The notes under the pieces: model-generated | Told to the model about the DNA's origin: nothing | The model's database searches: none | Seen by the model: the letters and a program-made list of their open reading frames with translations, nothing else | Origin: an uncultured Clostridia bacterium | Lineage (GTDB): Bacteria > Bacillota > Clostridia > Oscillospirales > Acutalibacteraceae | Assembly: GCA_937901145.1 (NCBI GenBank) | Contig: CALCHE010000187.1 | Location: forward strand, 1-16,505 | Reading direction: 5' to 3' | Length of the DNA stretch: 16,505 nt | In this document: piece by piece, positions 14,701 through 16,505 of the stretch | Numbering within the stretch: the stretch's first letter is position 1 | How the letters are laid out: every line of letters starts with the position of its first letter | Translations under genes and position numbers: made by a program

Positions 14701-15778
14701 CGGCGGCGAATATGGCGAAGCAACAGGCGAGCACGTTCTTGCTGATGATGGCTGGACTGTAGTTTCTGAAGCTACATGTTATGCTCCCAAAAAGCTTTCT
14801 CAGGTTTGTTCTGAATGTGGAGAGACAATCGAAAAGGATGAAGGAACTGCTCTCGATCATAAGATGACAGAGTTCGGTTACGTAGTTCCCGATGAGCTCG
14901 TTGATATTCTTGCAGCAGCAGGCATCGAAATCAAAGCTCCCACCTGCGGTGCCAGAGGTCTTTCACTCTCTTACTGTGAAAACTGTATTACTCACTACGA
15001 AACAAATGAAGAGAAAATGAAAGATGACGCTCATGTTTGGGAAATCATTGGTTCAGAAGGCGACTGCAGTACAGGTCTCTATGATATTAAAGAATGTATA
15101 TACTGTGGAACGGTAATTAGAGAAGCCAATGAAGATGTTGACCATGAATGGCTTATCACTACAGATGTTCCCGCTACATGTACAAAACCCGGCTTCAGAG
15201 AATATACCTGTAAAAATTGTGGCTCTGTAGATGAGCATTACTACGATGAATTCGAACACGATAAATTAGGTGAAGCTTACGAAGATGCTTATCTTGCTCC
15301 CGACGGTGTATCACATACCTATAAGTATGTAGGTATCGCAGAAGCTACCTGCACAGAGCCTGCTAAGAGCGTAGAAAAGTGTGTAGACTGCGGCGTGCTT
15401 AAGGAAACAGTTGTTGAAGGCTCCGAAGCTCTCGGTCACGCTCCCGTATATTATAAGCGTGCTGAAGCTGACTGCAGAATCGAAGGCACAGTAGCTCACT
15501 ACACATGTAAGAACTGTAAGGTAATGTATGCTGACGAAGCATGCACTCAGGTTCTTGAAACAGTCGTAATTCCTCGTACGGATCATGAAGATAAAGACGG
15601 AAACGGCAAGTGCGACGAATGTAACGCTGCTGTTTACGGTGACGATTCAAGCAAGTTCTGCGGATGTATCTGCCATAAGGAAAACTTCCTTATGAAGATT
15701 ATCTACAAGATCCTCAACTTCTTCTGGAAGCTGTTCAAGATCGGCCGTACCTGTGATTGCGGTGCAGTTCATTATTAA
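8747..15778 (+). CDS. Giant secreted Cys-rich repeat protein, 2343 residues
   Basis: A very large exported protein of unknown function. Seen in order: signal peptide (1-37, ending AEA); a unique N-terminal region (38-280) with a Trp/Tyr-rich beta segment; a helical stretch (about 285-355) resembling FIVAR-type surface repeats; two homologous modules (about 359-603 and 604-826), each starting GYxNLFSxxxW, with a carbohydrate-binding-like beta sandwich and an InlB-type unit (GYTFNGWY, GYQFEGWF); a third InlB-like unit (about 831-890); then some 27 divergent Cys units (about 905-2300) of form C-x9/10-C-x2/3-C-[GK] with a following LGH-like histidine. The last 40 residues form a special tail (2304-2343). 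No LPXTG, SLH or dockerin is visible. It is probably a cell-surface or extracellular adhesin or scaffold. Whether the units bind zinc or form disulfides is open. Confidence 0.85.
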   Translation: MKKKQLTKKTLSVFLAVMMLMTSWVFFPGMVSFEAEAIDAGDAVAAYNKDLLNQIKTDPDTNMVTTTNNRYKRTDNGKPGDTNSNVTSTHLSNSYQNVLNFNNGNIVTSGTGAAATFTGVTNADSVKVWYPDTVLMYDGGKAKMAVLLEVDSNGTSLRASSCWISGNANGLYVGFDESNPYWRGHSDDDPAVMYCLWIGSTGYYMTSNGSVHSSYKYGCTGWSFHASHIYFNGTMGDTEWVRAINPQWKFKGGSSDTQEWGPVTANGHTIYVMNIQGYKRLVQDIISKKGSLNGKEGQYTRDSLQRFVNACNKITKDLAPKNFVSTTSNNVTSWASQMNTAYTELNNAYNGLVKRNVNVGYENLFSINDWAASASNSASAAGEVVVENNATIKIYKSNSGGELTTGSSYSGNHKDTMYSIPVTGGKDYTVRFNITSSVSGTVTSEVFLFWYDANNNPVNNTAGSATFNNKSFGGDGVHSVTFTAPASATKAEIRFDNDCPSSASTIRFNDIAVYPAERNTAVEVDSWSTRPVTKVVTYGSTLSGKLEVPVRDGYTFNGWYIDNVNVNGVKDSGEEVTDAAGNVTKSVTVTDSINLYADWKPLPMDIGYDNLFSLAEWAKTDSVKVSGNGSASYDVMAGTITVNCASGGETYTNYGSGSTQYKVAVEPETDYVFEADLSFTAGSKGQMFVFFYDANGNALAGSTWYERGTGEPETASHIGIYPETAGTSKITFKTPANCTQVGFRVGSTGDGFTTVYSNIGVYKKDAYDAYAKDYAAVRVPFNFGDTTQLSLVPVRAGYQFEGWFKADGTQLTSVDGLKASDTVYAKWTALFTVTFKNWDGTVLKTQQVAPNAAATAPQNPNRAADKDYEYTFNKWDTDFSAVTSDLVVTATFKSKDHTGIEKTYQSGATCTVAATYTQLCTECGFVWTEVFEDPAMPALGHTWERANPESTVVTGTSTGKADTALHTIKCNACDATTQVKHDFKDDATRPGTTATCTVKGWTYTKCACLETQEIEGQTNPNNHVNTEIINKKDAKCGVEGYTGDTYCNDCKKIVETGTVIKALEHKYTNYVYNEDATCTADGSKTATCDNGCGTEDTVKAEGTMIPHSFTNYVSNGDATCDADGTKTAKCDYGCGAKDTVTDTGSKRAHKFDGTVKNNNDGTHSFECSYDDCAVYGGTVNCGYGAWTKDDAATHSHTCTTCGYTPAAEAHTWSAWTTVGGSATEKATQTRSCTVCGREENTDCNYTVKDHKDATCEAPEITTYECSDCKHGYSVIGEAAKGHNFNGTAKNNNNGTHSFACANGCGEYGFGTTKNASVACSDWTYANTEAGKHTATCKTCGYVKTEDCSGGEATCTAEAVCQFCNTAYGEKADHNYDGNTYFEGVEKAKDATCTAQAEYYTYCEFCKATSKDTAEEATFKYGDLLPHTFTGNTEFLYKATDAKCEENETYYVYCSECKASSKGTAEEATFEKPDTALEHVWVNAQHNADTLTHTFTCERGCGETITANCADSAVSFGYEPATCTEQGYDIVQCSACGHQWNINYTAALGHDYTQKIYDEAHLKSAANCEHANIYYYDCSRCDKNAKDETDTEKYTTLTYISGEVRKHDFHNKADAKYIADEATCFAAAKYFTSCKYEDCGKSSEEVYGEGNGTKFSSGTALAHDWTEVEDAKYLATEADCANDATYYYECSLCKNSSKDYGDGATWTDVDSKSGHSMTHTAAKAATCYKAGNLEYWYCDTCKKYYKDSEGKDAYLGQSETVIKMRNHDLATFSFKAATCEEDGHPAYVDCKYEDCDYTTLPAVLPNGYKATGHNFTGAYTYDTVNLYHSKLCANGCGVSGMVVDGAQVKYEVTFNGEDEAVIVGGAKCEFTYTESTKDGVHSHANACVCGNNTTKTYSDEETFVETVAPTCTAKGYDSYACKDCGATWTKNEVKENGHTAAEKATSNGNGTHSVCCTVEGCGYKISTEKCSGGQATCSAAAKCEVCGGEYGEATGEHVLADDGWTVVSEATCYAPKKLSQVCSECGETIEKDEGTALDHKMTEFGYVVPDELVDILAAAGIEIKAPTCGARGLSLSYCENCITHYETNEEKMKDDAHVWEIIGSEGDCSTGLYDIKECIYCGTVIREANEDVDHEWLITTDVPATCTKPGFREYTCKNCGSVDEHYYDEFEHDKLGEAYEDAYLAPDGVSHTYKYVGIAEATCTEPAKSVEKCVDCGVLKETVVEGSEALGHAPVYYKRAEADCRIEGTVAHYTCKNCKVMYADEACTQVLETVVIPRTDHEDKDGNGKCDECNAAVYGDDSSKFCGCICHKENFLMKIIYKILNFFWKLFKIGRTCDCGAVHY
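11951..12202 (+). repeat. Recent 126-bp tandem duplication inside the Cys array
   Basis: Two consecutive units of exactly 42 codons (11951-12076 and 12077-12202) share NYVxNxDATCxADGxKTAxC and a C-x3-C variant of the motif. They are much closer to each other than to the other units, which points to recent expansion by unequal recombination. Confidence 0.75.
15656..15775 (+). other. C-terminal tail motif of the giant protein
   Basis: The last 40 residues contain CGCICH, then a stretch with alternating basic and large aromatic or aliphatic residues (MKIIYKILNFFWKLFKIG), then CDCGAVHY at the extreme C-terminus. From memory, similar CxCxCH/amphipathic/CxCGxxHY ends occur on unrelated large secreted proteins of Oscillospiraceae, which suggests a sorting or anchoring signal. 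That function is inference. Confidence 0.6.
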
Positions 15779-15786
15779 AATTTAAT

Positions 15787-15816
15787 AAAAGCTCTCCTTC
15801 GGGAGAGCTTTTTTTT
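15787..15816 (+). terminator. Terminator after the giant protein gene
   Basis: The stem GCTCTCC (15791-15797) and GGAGAGC (15802-15808) closes a TTCG tetraloop with a C-G pair, a very stable form. It is flanked by A4 and followed by eight T. It cleanly separates the two Cys-rich genes. Confidence 0.95.
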
Positions 15817-15825
15817 ATTTTAGTG

Positions 15826-15854
15826 TTGACGGGTCAAGTAAAAAATGGTATTAT
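15826..15854 (+). promoter_or_regulatory. Promoter of the second Cys-rich gene
   Basis: TTGACG (15826-15831) and TATTAT (15849-15854) are 17 nt apart, directly behind the terminator. The leader is about 30 nt and includes a full AGGAGGT ribosome site (15880-15886), 6 nt before the ATG. Confidence 0.85.
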
Positions 15855-15892
15855 TATTTTGTGAATTTGTAATTTGTTCAGGAGGTATAAAT

Positions 15893-16505
15893 ATGAAAGC
15901 TAAAATCACAGCAAATAAAATGCGCTTTCTTATGCTTTGCTTAACCGTGCTTTTCTCAGTTATGGGTATTAGCTTCAGTGCAGCAGCTGCAGAGACCTGC
16001 GCACATCCTAATCTCGTTGACAGCAATTGGGATATTATTCAAAAAACAACCTGTCAGGGCGCAGGCTACAAAACACAGTGGTGTTATGATTGCGGTACTG
16101 AGGTCAGAGAGGATCTTCCCTTTGATGAGAATGCTCATGTCAAGGGTGAGTGGGTAACAGTCAAGCCCCATTCCTGCCAGCAGAACGGCTATCAGGTTCA
16201 GAAATATCACGATTACCGCGCTGAAGGCATTCAGGTGCCGATCGTCGGCAATACCGATACGCACGGCTCGACGCCCTATAATCCCGACTGGCATTCCGCG
16301 CGTTCGATGGTGCTTGCGCACGAAAACACGCGCGACGAGATCGTGGGCGCCGTTAAGAGCTTCTATAACGTTGCGATTCAGGACATCAAGGGACACCTTG
16401 AGGTGCTCGGTACGCTCCGCATGATGAAATACTGCTTCTTCCTTTACGAGCATTATCTGCCCATCCACGACGAGCTTTGCTTTGAGGAAGGCAGACTCAT
16501 GAAGG
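15893..16505 (+). CDS. Secreted Cys-unit protein running into PHP-like hydrolase sequence (partial)
   Basis: The frame is open from the ATG to the window end (204 complete codons). Residues 1-33 are a signal peptide ending in AAAA. Residues 34-104 hold one complete Cys unit like those of the giant neighbour (C54-x9-C64-x2-C67, His82) and the start of another (Cys95). At residue 105 (nt 16205), where the next repeat Cys should be, the sequence changes to YHDYRAEGIQVPIVGNTDTHGS and onward, with higher GC and different codons (CGC, GCG, ACG, GTG). The later part resembles, from memory, PHP-type metal-dependent hydrolases (the DTHG metal motif, then the LHDELCFEEGRLMK-type region written here as IHDELCFEEGRLMK). 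The first part is certainly a secreted Cys-unit protein; the second assignment is tentative. It may be a real fusion or an assembly join. Confidence 0.6.
   Translation, partial: MKAKITANKMRFLMLCLTVLFSVMGISFSAAAAETCAHPNLVDSNWDIIQKTTCQGAGYKTQWCYDCGTEVREDLPFDENAHVKGEWVTVKPHSCQQNGYQVQKYHDYRAEGIQVPIVGNTDTHGSTPYNPDWHSARSMVLAHENTRDEIVGAVKSFYNVAIQDIKGHLEVLGTLRMMKYCFFLYEHYLPIHDELCFEEGRLMK

Noticed and set aside
11468..15500. CRISPR array or DNA-level satellite
   Set aside because: The recurring DNA words come from a protein repeat in an intact frame. The units differ in length and sequence, with no constant repeat or spacer pattern.
15600..15640. Dockerin or EF-hand-type calcium loop (DKDGNGKCDECN)
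   Set aside because: Only one loop-like segment is present, inside a C-x2-C context. A dockerin needs two such segments with a linker. No cohesin partner is seen.

Overview
The window looks like a chromosomal segment of a low-to-moderate GC Gram-positive anaerobe of the Clostridia, most probably an Oscillospiraceae or Ruminococcus-type gut or rumen bacterium. The reasons are the gene content (a clostridial GH3 beta-glucosidase with a C-terminal extension, an SdpR/SdpI pair, a very large Cys-rich secreted repeat protein), sigma-A type promoters with 17-nt spacers, strong AGGAG-type ribosome binding sites and U-tract terminators. The taxonomic call is inference from style and content; no rRNA is present.

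Layout. 1-490 has no credible gene but holds repeat debris: a REP-like palindrome, degenerate heptamers and a second dispersed-repeat-like motif. 559-2982 (+) is a GH3 glycosidase with its own promoter. 3048-3584 (+) is a TlpA-like thioredoxin lipoprotein. It converges on an SdpI/SdpR operon (3634-4546, -) across a shared hairpin. Behind the sdpR promoter lies an 84-nt perfect cloverleaf of nested inverted repeats (4696-4779), which no gene explains. 4868-6202 (-) is a CNNM/CBS/CorC-HlyC membrane protein with a clear promoter and terminator. 6489-7811 (+) is a PlsC-type acyltransferase joined to a four-cysteine zinc ribbon. 7892-8380 (-) is a REP-associated tyrosine transposase (RAYT) gene that carries two copies of the REP-like palindrome inside its own reading frame. 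The same palindrome occurs at 81-103.

Accessory surface locus. 8747-15778 (+) encodes a 2343-residue secreted protein. It has a signal peptide, a unique N-terminal region, two tandem beta-sandwich plus InlB-like modules, and about 27 divergent units of the form C-x9/10-C-x2/3-C followed by a histidine. It ends in a distinctive tail (CxCxCH, amphipathic aromatic helix, CxCGxxHY). It has its own promoter, a roughly 200-nt hairpin-rich leader and a UUCG-tetraloop terminator. A second secreted protein with the same Cys unit starts at 15893 under its own promoter. It changes abruptly at about 16205, in the exact place where the next repeat cysteine should stand, into higher-GC sequence resembling a PHP-type metal-dependent hydrolase. 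That is either a genuine fusion or recombination, or an assembly chimera near a contig end.

Most worth a second look: the cloverleaf element, the REP palindromes inside the RAYT coding sequence, the CCCH-type repeat array with its C-terminal tail, and the discontinuity at 16205. The housekeeping genes look intact and unremarkable apart from the acyltransferase/zinc-ribbon fusion.
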